Positions 7,144 through 14,909 of a stretch of 64,000 bases of DNA are shown piece by piece. A program made the translations under genes and the position numbers. The stretch comes from Bog-473 sp963788125. GTDB lineage: Bacteria; Actinomycetota; Acidimicrobiia; Acidimicrobiales; RAAP-2. The DNA is taken from assembly GCA_963788125.1 (NCBI GenBank), contig CAWBFN010000002.1:1116001-1180000 (forward strand). Direction: 5' to 3'. Numbering within the stretch: the stretch's first letter is position 1; each line of letters starts with the position of its first letter. The notes beneath the pieces were generated by a model that was given only the letters and a program-made list of their open reading frames with translations, was not told where the DNA came from and made no database searches.

Positions 7144-8636
7144 GCCGCGTGGCCCAGGCCCGGCCTGATCCCACCATCGCCATCATCGGCGGCGGCTTCG
7201 GTGGCATCGCCGCGGGCGTCAAGCTGAAGAAGGCCGGCATCGAGACCTTCACGATCTTCGAGAAGTCGAGTGGTCCGGGTGGGACCTGGTGGGACAACCG
7301 CTATCCGGGGGCCGAGGTGGATGTCAACTCTCACCTCTACTGCTATTCGTTCCGGTCCAACGACTGGGCCCGGACCCACGCCAGGCAAGCCGAGCTGCAG
7401 CGATACCTCGAAGAGGTGGTGGACGACTACGGCCTACGGCGGCACTTCCGCTTCAACACGGCGGTGGAGCGGGTGGTGTGGGATCCGGACGCCGATGGCT
7501 ACGCCCTGCACGCCGCCGACGGGTACGGTCAGACCTACCGGGTGGTGATCAGCGCGGTCGGCATGCTCAACGTCCCTTCGTATCCCGACTGGCCCGGACT
7601 GGACGCGTTCAGGGGGGCCAAGCTCCATACGGCACGGTGGGAACCTGTGAATCTGGCCGACAAGAGGGTTGCCGTGGTGGGGACCGGCTCGACCGCGGCG
7701 CAGCTCGTCCCCGCGATCGCCGGCGATGCCCGGCAGGTCACCGTGTTCCAGCGGGAGCCCGGCTGGGTCATTCCCAAGCCGGATCGGGACTTCACCGACG
7801 ACGAGCGCACCACGCTGCGGAGCCCATGGGCCCACCGCAAGGAGCGGCTCCGCCTCTTCTGGCAGATCGAGAAGGGGCAGATGTTCGGGAGCATCCATCG
7901 GCCCGGCACCAAGACCAACGCCCTTCGTGAGCAGCAGTGCCGGGCCTATCTCGCTGCGACCTTCAAGGATCGCCCCGATCTGGCGTCCGCCTTGACCCCG
8001 AGCTATCCCTACCCGGGCAAGCGGCCGATTCTGAGCAAGGACTTCTACCCGTCCCTGCTCAAGGAGAATGTGGCGCTCGTCCCCCACGCCGTGCAGTCGG
8101 TGACGGCCACCGGCGTGGTCGATGTGCGCGGCGTCGAGCATCCGGCGGACGTGCTCGTCATGGCGACCGGATTCCAGCCTTCGAAGTACCTCGCCTCCTA
8201 CGAGGTCGTGGGCCGAACCGGCGTCACCCTCTTGGACTTTTGGAAGGGGGAGCCGCAGGCGTTCGTCGGCATCACCGTGCCCGAGTTCCCGAACTTCTAC
8301 ATCCTCTACGGACCCAACACCAACGGCGGAGAGATCGTCTCGCACCTCGAGCGGCAGTCGGAGTTCGCCGTGCGGTCGATCAAGAGGCTGCGCCGAACTG
8401 ACGCGGCCAGCATCGAGGTGCGACCGTCCTTCTACCGCCGATACAACCGCTGGGTCCAGGGTGCCATCGCCAAGACGGCCTGGGTGAAGTCCAACAACTA
8501 CTACAAGGCCGACTCCGGCCGGGTGGTGACGCAGTGGCCCTACGGGGCCCTCGTCTACGGCGCGCTCACCAAGCTTCTCGGGGCGCCCTCGGAGAAAGTG
8601 ACCCGCCGTCGCCCGTCGTCGAACGGTGGGCGATGA
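7140..8636 (+). CDS. FAD-dependent Baeyer-Villiger-type monooxygenase
   Basis: A 498-residue class B flavoprotein. It has an FAD motif (IIGGGFGGIAAG) near residue 18, the GTWWDNRYPGAEVD segment typical of cyclohexanone-monooxygenase relatives, the fingerprint FxGxxxHxxxW (FRGAKLHTARW) near residue 155, and a second dinucleotide motif VVGTGSTAAQ for NADPH. These enzymes insert oxygen next to a ketone, giving an ester or lactone. The ATG at 7140 overlaps the SDR stop, and the stop overlaps the P450 start, so translation is probably coupled. Substrates in this family range from steroids to cyclic and aryl ketones, and none can be assigned here. Confidence 0.92.
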   Translation: MSRVAQARPDPTIAIIGGGFGGIAAGVKLKKAGIETFTIFEKSSGPGGTWWDNRYPGAEVDVNSHLYCYSFRSNDWARTHARQAELQRYLEEVVDDYGLRRHFRFNTAVERVVWDPDADGYALHAADGYGQTYRVVISAVGMLNVPSYPDWPGLDAFRGAKLHTARWEPVNLADKRVAVVGTGSTAAQLVPAIAGDARQVTVFQREPGWVIPKPDRDFTDDERTTLRSPWAHRKERLRLFWQIEKGQMFGSIHRPGTKTNALREQQCRAYLAATFKDRPDLASALTPSYPYPGKRPILSKDFYPSLLKENVALVPHAVQSVTATGVVDVRGVEHPADVLVMATGFQPSKYLASYEVVGRTGVTLLDFWKGEPQAFVGITVPEFPNFYILYGPNTNGGEIVSHLERQSEFAVRSIKRLRRTDAASIEVRPSFYRRYNRWVQGAIAKTAWVKSNNYYKADSGRVVTQWPYGALVYGALTKLLGAPSEKVTRRRPSSNGGR

Positions 8637-9876
8637 GAATGGAGCGAGCACGCCATGACCCGCTCGTCGTCGCATTCGACCACTACAGCCACCGCAGCCT
8701 GCAGGAGTCAGACCGGGCCTGGGACGCGCTCCGTCGGACGTGCCCGGTCGCGTGGACCGAGAGCAACGGGGGGCACTGGGTCCTGTCGGACTACGCGTCG
8801 GTTGTCGCAGCCTTCCGGGACTGGGAGACGTTCTCGTCGGCGCGGAACGATCCCGAGGTGAGCTCGCTCACCATCGCGCCGAACAAGCTGCCTCCCCTCT
8901 ATCCCGAGGAGCTCGACCCACCTCAGTGGCATCCGCTGCGCCGGATACTCAGCGAGCTCCTCTCACCAGGTGCGGTCGAGCGGCTGGAGCCCCGTATCGA
9001 GCACTGGGTGTCCCACTACATCGATGCGTTCATCGAGAGCGGCCACTGCGAGATGGCGCACGACATTGCCTGCACGGTGCCCGCGGCGGTGATCCTCGAG
9101 CACCTCGGTTTCCCCGAGCACGAGTGGCCCCGGATCTCGGGGGCGTTCCACGGCATCGGCGCGTTCCCCGCGTGAGCCCCGAGTTCGCCCGCGCCGTGGC
9201 CGATATGGGGTGGGTCGCCTCGCGGGTCTCCGAGGAGGTTGCCCTGCGCCGGGGGTCCCCCCGAGACGACGCCCTGTCCTTCATCGCCCGCCACGACGTC
9301 GACGGCCGTCCCATGGCGCAGGAGGAGGCCGAGGCTGTCGTGATGCTGGTGATCGGCGGAGGGGTGGACACGACGACGGCGCTGACCTCCGCGGCATTCG
9401 TCCATCTGGCCCGCCACCCCGATGACCGGGAGAGGCTCCGGCGCGACCGCGGCCTCCTGCCGGCGGCGACGGAGGAGTTTCTGCGCGTCTACCCTCCGGC
9501 CCGCTCCCACGCCCGGACCGTGGCCAAGGACTGCGAGTTGGGCGGTCAGCATCTGGCCCGGGGAGACCGGGTCCTGTTGAGCGAGGTCTCGGCCTGCCAC
9601 GACGAGCGCGCCTTCCCGGCCGCCGCCGGCTTCGTGATCGATCGTTTCCCCAACCGGCACCTGGCGTTCGGGGTCGGTATCCACCGTTGCCCGGGCTCGC
9701 ACCTGGCCCGTGCCCAGTTCGTCGAGATCATGAACCAGGTCCTCGACCGCCTGCCCGACTACTCGGTCGACGACGAGGGGATCATCGAGTATCCGAACTG
9801 GGCGTCCATCGGGGGATGGGCGGCCATCCCGGCGCGGTTCACTCCGGGTCCGCGCCGTTCCCCGCCGGAGCCCTGA
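8633..9876 (+). pseudogene. Cytochrome P450, interrupted by one frameshift
   Basis: The reading frame from the ATG at 8633 (overlapping the previous stop) gives a clear P450 N-terminal half that stops at 9173-9175. The rest continues at VSPEFARAVADMGW in another frame through 9876. It includes the I-helix motif GGGVDTTTAL, the K-helix EEFLR, and the heme-ligand loop FGVGIHRCPGSHLAR. Restoring one C in the run at 9166-9169 would join the halves into a full-length protein of about 414 residues. All catalytic motifs are intact, so a sequencing indel or very recent loss are both possible. It is directly followed by its likely electron donor, a 3Fe-4S ferredoxin. Confidence 0.88.
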
Positions 9877-9877
9877 G

Positions 9878-10069
9878 ATGCGGATCCGGGTCGACGTCGC
9901 TGCCTGCACCGGCCACGCCATCTGCCAGCGCGAGGGGCCCGAGGTGTTCGTCCTCGACGAGCTCGGCTTCAACGTCACCGAGCCCGGTGAGGTCCCGCCG
10001 GAGAAGGAGGAACAGGCCCGCCGTGGAGCGGCGGCGTGCCCCGAGCAGGCGATAACCATTGAAGAGTGA
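9878..10069 (+). CDS. 3Fe-4S ferredoxin, P450-associated type
   Basis: A 63-residue ferredoxin with three cluster cysteines: C10 and C16 in ACTGHAIC, and the last in AAACPEQAI. A fourth ligand is missing, with histidine at the usual cysteine position, which indicates a 3Fe-4S cluster. Small ferredoxins of this kind donate electrons to actinobacterial P450s. The gene begins 1 bp after the P450 stop. No ferredoxin reductase gene is in the operon, so a reductase encoded elsewhere would be needed. Confidence 0.92.
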   Translation: MRIRVDVAACTGHAICQREGPEVFVLDELGFNVTEPGEVPPEKEEQARRGAAACPEQAITIEE

Positions 10070-10105
10070 CCATTGGAGTGAACCGGTGCGGGGAGGGGAG
10101 ATCAC

Positions 10106-11870
10106 GTGCACGATCTGGTGATTCGGGGCGGAACCGTCGTCGACGGTTCAGGGGGTCCGGGGTTCGTGGCGGACGTTGCCATCGACGGCGACATCATCGT
10201 CCACGTCGGAACGGTCGACACGCCGGGACGCAGAACCATCGACGCCGACGGTCTCCTGGTCACGCCCGGCTTCGTCGACATCCACACCCACTTCGACGGC
10301 CAGGCGACGTGGGATCCGCATCTCACACCGTCGTGCTGGCACGGGGTGACCACGGCGATCCTCGGCAACTGCGGGGTCGGCTTCGCGCCGGTCCTCCCGG
10401 AGGGCCAGCAGCGCCTGGTCGAGGTGATGGAGGGTGTCGAGGACATCCCCGGCACCGCACTCTACGAGGGGATCCGCTGGGAGTGGGAGTCATTCCCCGA
10501 GTACCTCGACGCGCTGGAGCGCACGCCGCGGGCCCTCGATGTGGGCGCCCAGGTCCCCCACGCCGCGGTCCGGGCCTACGTGATGGGCGAGCGCGCGCTC
10601 GAAGACGCCACCGGCGACGATCTGGCGGCCATGCACTCCATCGTCACCCGGGCCCTCGAAGCCGGGGCGTTGGGCTTCTCGTCCGGACGGACCCGCGGTC
10701 ACCGGGACGTCAATGGAAGGCCGGTCCCGGGTACCTTCGCCGCCGACAAGGAGCTGGAGGTCATCTTCGGAGCCCTGGCCGAAGCGGGACGCGGCGTGTT
10801 CCAGGTCGTGCCGGCCGGGATCGGGGGGATCGAAGGAGGCGACCCCGAAGGCTCCATGGGCGGTGAGCTGGAGTGGATGATCCGGCTGGCCTCTTCCGCG
10901 CCGGTGCCCCTCACCTTCTTGGTCATGCAGAGCTCATTCGACCCGGACGGCTGGCGCCCCTGGTTCGAGGCGGTCCGGGTGGCGAACGCCTCGGGCGCCG
11001 TCTTGAGGCCACAGGTCGGGAGCCGGTGCTTCGGGGCGCTGATCGGCCACCAGTCGCGTCTCAACCCGTTCCGCTACACCGATGCCTACAAGGGACTGGC
11101 GCACCTCCCCCTGTCCGAACGGATCGTCCAGCTGCGCCATCCCGAGGTCCGCAGCGCCATCCTGGCGCAGGCTCCCTCAGCCAACTCCCGATCGACCACG
11201 CTCGATCGGATCACCCCCGGCACGTTCGCCGCGCCTGTTCCCTCTGGGGGAGCCCCTCGACTACGAGCCGACGGCCGAGCGCAGCGTCGCCGCCGTCGCG
11301 GCCCGGACGGGCCGCGACCCCTGGGAGGTCACCTACGACCTGATGCTCGGTGCGCAGGGCAGGGAGTTCCTGCTGTTCCCGCTGCTCAACTACGCCGGCG
11401 GATCCTACGACGGCGTCTACGACATGATCACCGATCCCTGCACCGTCCAGGGCTTGGGGGACGGGGGCGCCCACTCGGCGATCGTGTGCGACGCCAGCAT
11501 GACGACGTACCTGCTCACCCACTGGGTGCGGGATCGAGTCCGAGGGCCGCGCATCCCCCTCGAGTTGGCGGTGCGCCGCCTCACCAAGGAGGGGGCCGAC
11601 CTCTACGGGCTGAAGGACCGGGGGCTCATCGAAACGGGTCGGCGCGCCGATGTGAACCTGATCGACTTCGAGCGACTGTCGCTGTCGTATCCCGAGAGGG
11701 TCACCGACCTCCCGGCCCAAGCGGGGCGGCTGATCCAAAGGTCCGAGGGCTACGTGGCCACCATGGTGGCCGGCGAGGTGGTGGTCGATCACGGGGAGTT
11801 GACCGACGCCCGCCCGGGCCGGCTCGTCCGGTCCGGGCCCGGCGGGAGGGGCGGCCACTCGGTCCGGTAG
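10106..11870 (+). pseudogene. N-acyl-D-amino-acid deacylase-like amidohydrolase, frameshifted
   Basis: The first frame starts at 10106 with MHDLVIRGGTVVDGSG and carries the metal motif DIHTHFDGQ (His60, His62). It matches D-aminoacylase/dihydroorotase-type amidohydrolases up to ITPGTFAA near 11230. The remainder (LFPLGEPLDYEPTAE, GLGDGGAHSAIVCDAS, RADVNLIDF) is in the next frame to 11870. Removing one base near 11231-11236 (GCGCCTG) restores a protein of about 587 residues. The conserved catalytic aspartate region GDGGAHS is present downstream. It is the last gene of the TetR operon and might hydrolyse an amide, lactam or lactone made upstream, which is inference. Confidence 0.85.
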
Positions 11871-11877
11871 GCCAGCG

Positions 11878-11911
11878 GAGCGCCCGGTGGAGCGCCCGGT
11901 GGAGCGCCCGG
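11878..11911 (+). repeat. 12-bp tandem repeat, nearly three copies
   Basis: GAGCGCCCGGTG repeated in tandem (11878, 11890, and a third copy from 11902 ending CCCGG), directly after the amidohydrolase stop and before ctaG. No function is visible. Confidence 0.8.
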
Positions 11912-11977
11912 CTCGGGCGATCCCCCGAGACGACGACGGGGCGACGGGGCGACCTGGCCTCCCCGGAGGGTCGGCGG

Positions 11978-11983
11978 TACGGT
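11978..11983 (+). promoter_or_regulatory. Leaderless-type -10 hexamer of ctaG
   Basis: TACGGT, 8 nt before the ATG at 11992. Confidence 0.4.
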
Positions 11984-11991
11984 GCACGGGC

Positions 11992-12921
11992 ATGATCGCA
12001 CCGTTGGGCGTCGTCCGGCTGCCACCGCTGCGCGGGGGCCAGCTGTTCTCCACCACGTTCAACGCCATCCCGGTCCTCATGATCCTGGCCGCCCTGGCCC
12101 TCTACCTGTGGGGCGTGCGGAGGAACGACGCGCTGCACCCGCGCCACCCCTGGTCGGCGGTGAAGACGGCGTCGTTCATCGCCGGATTGGTGGTGACCGC
12201 CGTCTCCCTCTTCAGCTTCGTGGGCGTCTACGACGAGGAGCTGTTCTGGGACCACATGGTCCAGCACCTGCTGTTGATCATGGCGGCCGCCCCGCTCTTC
12301 GCCATCTCGTCGCCGATCGACCTGGCCTGGCGGTCGACGACCGGCTCGCGCCACGCGCTGGTCACCCGGGCGCTGCGTTCCCGTACGGGCAAGTTCTTCG
12401 GCCACCCGGGGGTGGCCTTCGTGGCCTACGCGGTGCTGATCCCGCTGACCCATCTGACGGTCTGGTACAACTACACGATCGAGCACCCGGCGGTGGACGA
12501 CGTCGAGCACCTGGTCTTTCTCGGGTTGGGCTACCTCTTCTGGCGGCAGATCTTCGGCAGCGACCCCAACTGCTACCGCCTGCATCCGGCCCTGAAGTTT
12601 GCCTACCTGTTCCTCGCCATCCCCATCGACACCTTCACCGGGCTCTCGCTCGACCAGGAGGTGCACGAGATCTTCCCGGCGTATCTCGCCTTCCATCGCA
12701 CCTGGGGACCCTCCCTGGTCGACGACCTGCATATCGGCGGGGTCCTCATGTGGGTGGCGGGGGACACGCTCATGCTGTGGCCGATGATCCCGGTCGCCCT
12801 GAGCTGGATGCACCTGGAGGAGCGCCGGGCCGCCCGCATCGACCGGGAGCTCGACGCCGCCGAGGCGGCCGAGACCTCCAAGCTCCTGGGGGGATCGACG
12901 GACTGGGCCGTCGACGTGTAG
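11992..12921 (+). CDS. ctaG: CtaG-type cytochrome c oxidase assembly membrane protein
   Basis: A 309-residue polytopic protein of the caa3-type CtaG family, with about seven hydrophobic segments. Histidine-containing helices, including WDHMVQHLLLIMAAAPLF, LTHLTVWYNYTIEH and DDLHIGGVLMWVAGD, are family hallmarks and may handle copper or heme. These proteins help assemble the copper centre of terminal oxidases in the membrane. The frame is open upstream to 11887, but the ATG at 11992 is preceded by a -10-like hexamer and gives the expected N-terminus. It converges with the VKOR gene through a shared hairpin. No oxidase subunit genes are nearby. Confidence 0.85.
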   Translation: MIAPLGVVRLPPLRGGQLFSTTFNAIPVLMILAALALYLWGVRRNDALHPRHPWSAVKTASFIAGLVVTAVSLFSFVGVYDEELFWDHMVQHLLLIMAAAPLFAISSPIDLAWRSTTGSRHALVTRALRSRTGKFFGHPGVAFVAYAVLIPLTHLTVWYNYTIEHPAVDDVEHLVFLGLGYLFWRQIFGSDPNCYRLHPALKFAYLFLAIPIDTFTGLSLDQEVHEIFPAYLAFHRTWGPSLVDDLHIGGVLMWVAGDTLMLWPMIPVALSWMHLEERRAARIDRELDAAEAAETSKLLGGSTDWAVDV

Positions 12922-12940
12922 GTCGTCGGCCCAGTCCGTC
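12897..12940. terminator. Bidirectional hairpin between ctaG and VKOR
   Basis: Arms 12897-12915 and 12922-12940 pair over 19 bp with one mismatch around a 6-nt loop. The ctaG stop codon lies in the loop and the VKOR stop at the outer edge, so one structure could end both convergent transcripts. Confidence 0.65.
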
Positions 12941-13415
12941 AGCGCCGGGCCATGCGCACGTCGTCGTCCAGGTCCGCCGTGCTGAGGGTGGCGAGGACCG
13001 TCGAGACGAAGAGCACGAAGGTCAGCACGTGCACCGCCGTGCACCACAGGCAGATGGCGTCAATCCGGAACAGCTCGGTGTAGAGCAGGTAGACGACCGT
13101 GCCCAGGCCGACCACCGACCACGCCACCCGGGCACTGCGGATGAGCCGGTCTTCCCGATCCCACATGGCGGGCAGCTGGAGGACGAGCATCACCGCGAAG
13201 AACACCAGCCCGAGAACCGAGACGGGCACGCCCGCCACCTTGGAGTAGGTGCTGGTGGTGACGGCCAGGCAGTTGACGATCCCCTTGTCGGAGCAGACGA
13301 GGCTGCTCGACCCGGTGAAATGCTCGTAGGTGAGGTACCCCGCCACGCCCAGGCCGGCGAGAGATGCGGCCGTCCCGACCAGCCCGGGCCAGCGGGGGTG
13401 GGGCCGCTCAGCCAT
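12939..13415 (-). CDS. Vitamin K epoxide reductase (VKOR) family protein
   Basis: A 158-residue membrane protein with four predicted helices. It has the VKOR quinone-reducing motif CLWC at residues 122-125 and a loop cysteine pair at 41 and 49 (VCSDKGIVNC). In actinobacteria VKOR replaces DsbB: it reoxidises an extracytoplasmic thiol oxidase and passes electrons to menaquinone. Its start overlaps by 8 bp the end of the DUF929 gene, a thioredoxin-like protein with an exposed CPIC motif, which is the likely redox partner. Confidence 0.9.
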   Translation of the reverse strand: MAERPHPRWPGLVGTAASLAGLGVAGYLTYEHFTGSSSLVCSDKGIVNCLAVTTSTYSKVAGVPVSVLGLVFFAVMLVLQLPAMWDREDRLIRSARVAWSVVGLGTVVYLLYTELFRIDAICLWCTAVHVLTFVLFVSTVLATLSTADLDDDVRMARR

Positions 13416-14331
13416 CGCCGGTCGCGCTGCACACGTCGGCCGGCTTGTTGCCGGTCAACGAGGTGCAGATGGTCTTGATCAAGACATTTGCGGCGGCGTC
13501 GATATCGGCGCCGACGACCGTGGAGTTGTTGCCGATGTCCGAGACGATGTTGTCGAAGGACACGCCGGAGAGATCACCCGGGTTGTACTGGGCGGAGGTG
13601 AGGACCGACTTCCCCCCGAAGTCCAGGAACGGGAAGGTGCCGTTGGTGTGCTTCAGCCAGAGGTTCTGCTGGGCCGCGGTCGGCGTCTGCAGGGGCACGT
13701 AGGCGTCGCCATCGGGTTGGTTGGTCGTGGTCTCCACCGAGGTGAAGGTCAGGTACGGGCTGGTGTACGTCGTCCCGTAGAAGGTCAGCGTCGCAAGATC
13801 GCCGTCGCGCACGGCGGAGTGGATCTTCCCCGGTGGCGGGCTGAACGTGCCGAACTTCGAGAGGGCGACGTACATGGGCCACCGCTCGGCGGCGCAGATC
13901 GGGCAGAACTCCGCCCCGATGAAGAGGAACTCCGGTTTGCCGTCGGACACCAGTGCCGGGTCGTTGATCTTCTGAGGCGACACCACCAGGACATTCGTGG
14001 GGGCGGAGGCCAAGGTGGTGAGGGGGACGGACGTGAGCTTGTCGACCTGGGCCGCCGGCATCTGGGTGCCCTTCGCCGGCGAGATGCCGCCTGCACTCGA
14101 ACCCCCGCCGGCCACCTTGACCAGGACGAGGGCGACGACGATCACGGCCACCAGGACGACGGAGGCCACTCCCAGGGTGCGGTTGCGGGCCCGCCGGGCC
14201 TCGCGGGCGGCGCGTTCCTTGGCCGCCTGGCGCTCGCTGTACTTGCGGCCGGCGTTGGAGCGGTTGCTGGGGGATTTTTGCGGCCCGGGCTTTCCGGACT
14301 TGGCGCGTGGAGCTTGTGGGGAATTCGGCAT
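13408..14331 (-). CDS. DUF929-type membrane-anchored thioredoxin-like protein
   Basis: A 307-residue protein with a basic, low-complexity cytoplasmic tail (1-50), one transmembrane helix (about 52-72), and an extracytoplasmic domain with FIGAEFCPICAAERW (Cys143, Cys146). This matches DUF929 proteins, which have a thioredoxin-like active site. Together with the overlapping VKOR gene it probably forms an oxidative protein-folding or thiol-oxidation pair outside the membrane. That role is inferred from the CxxC motif and the gene coupling. A role tied to oxidase maturation is possible, given ctaG next door. Confidence 0.82.
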   Translation of the reverse strand: MPNSPQAPRAKSGKPGPQKSPSNRSNAGRKYSERQAAKERAAREARRARNRTLGVASVVLVAVIVVALVLVKVAGGGSSAGGISPAKGTQMPAAQVDKLTSVPLTTLASAPTNVLVVSPQKINDPALVSDGKPEFLFIGAEFCPICAAERWPMYVALSKFGTFSPPPGKIHSAVRDGDLATLTFYGTTYTSPYLTFTSVETTTNQPDGDAYVPLQTPTAAQQNLWLKHTNGTFPFLDFGGKSVLTSAQYNPGDLSGVSFDNIVSDIGNNSTVVGADIDAAANVLIKTICTSLTGNKPADVCSATGDG

Positions 14332-14452
14332 ATCAGTTCTCTCCTAGGTAGGGCGAGATGGCACGCGTGGCTCATCTCGGGTAGTTCGTTGGGCAACGGC
14401 CGTCGACGCGACGGCCCGCGGGTCCGTGCCGCCAGAGGACGGTACGGACGAA

Positions 14453-14797
14453 CTAGGAGAACTGCGGTGGCCGGAACAGGACAACGGCCGCACCGCGCGG
14501 CAGGGCGTGCACGAGGGACCTCATCCGCCTGGTCGTTACGCCGGCGGCCACGCTGACCACGAGGCCGGCCATGGCGACCACCGCCGCGATGGTGAGCACC
14601 GGGGTGGGGGCCGCCGGCGCACTGCGGCCGCAGTCCTCCCCCGTGCAGCCGGAGGGGAAGGTGGGCGACCCCGCGGACGGGAGGGCGGTCAGGTCGCTCG
14701 CCGGGTGGCTGCCGGTCAGCAGCGCACGTGGCATGAACCCACTGAGCACCGTGGCGACCAGCACCACGACCAGGCACCAGCGCCACCGCGACGACAT
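14453..14797 (-). CDS. Small two-helix membrane protein of unknown function
   Basis: A 114-residue protein from the ATG at 14797. A hydrophobic segment at residues 5-25 (WCLVVVLVATVLSGFM) could be a signal anchor. A short external loop contains CTGEDC, and a second helix (about 65-88) is followed by a basic tail. The CxxxxC loop might bind a metal or form a disulfide, fitting the redox genes next to it. A TAAATT hexamer 7 nt before this ATG supports the start, although the frame is open to 14965. I do not recognise a family. Confidence 0.6.
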   Translation of the reverse strand: MSSRWRWCLVVVLVATVLSGFMPRALLTGSHPASDLTALPSAGSPTFPSGCTGEDCGRSAPAAPTPVLTIAAVVAMAGLVVSVAAGVTTRRMRSLVHALPRGAAVVLFRPPQFS

Positions 14798-14804
14798 GGC
14801 CGTC

Positions 14805-14810
14805 AATTTA
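14805..14810 (-). promoter_or_regulatory. Leaderless-type -10 hexamer of the small membrane protein
   Basis: TAAATT on the minus strand, 7 nt before the ATG at 14797. Confidence 0.4.
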
Positions 14811-14896
14811 GGGGACCGCTCGCCGTTTGTGTGGTCATGGGACCGTCCGGCCGACCCTCCGGCCGCAGCGGATGTCCTCGACGCTCCCGATCTCCG

Positions 14897-14902
14897 TAGT
14901 CT
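14897..14902 (+). promoter_or_regulatory. Leaderless-type -10 hexamer of the mutase gene
   Basis: TAGTCT, 7 nt before the ATG at 14910. It lies only 1 nt before the alternative ATG at 14904, so 14910 is favoured. Confidence 0.4.
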
Positions 14903-14909
14903 CATGGTT

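Noticed and set aside
9160..9180. Programmed ribosomal frameshift in the P450 gene
   Set aside because: No classic slippery heptamer or stimulatory structure is evident, and other genes here show similar isolated one-base breaks.
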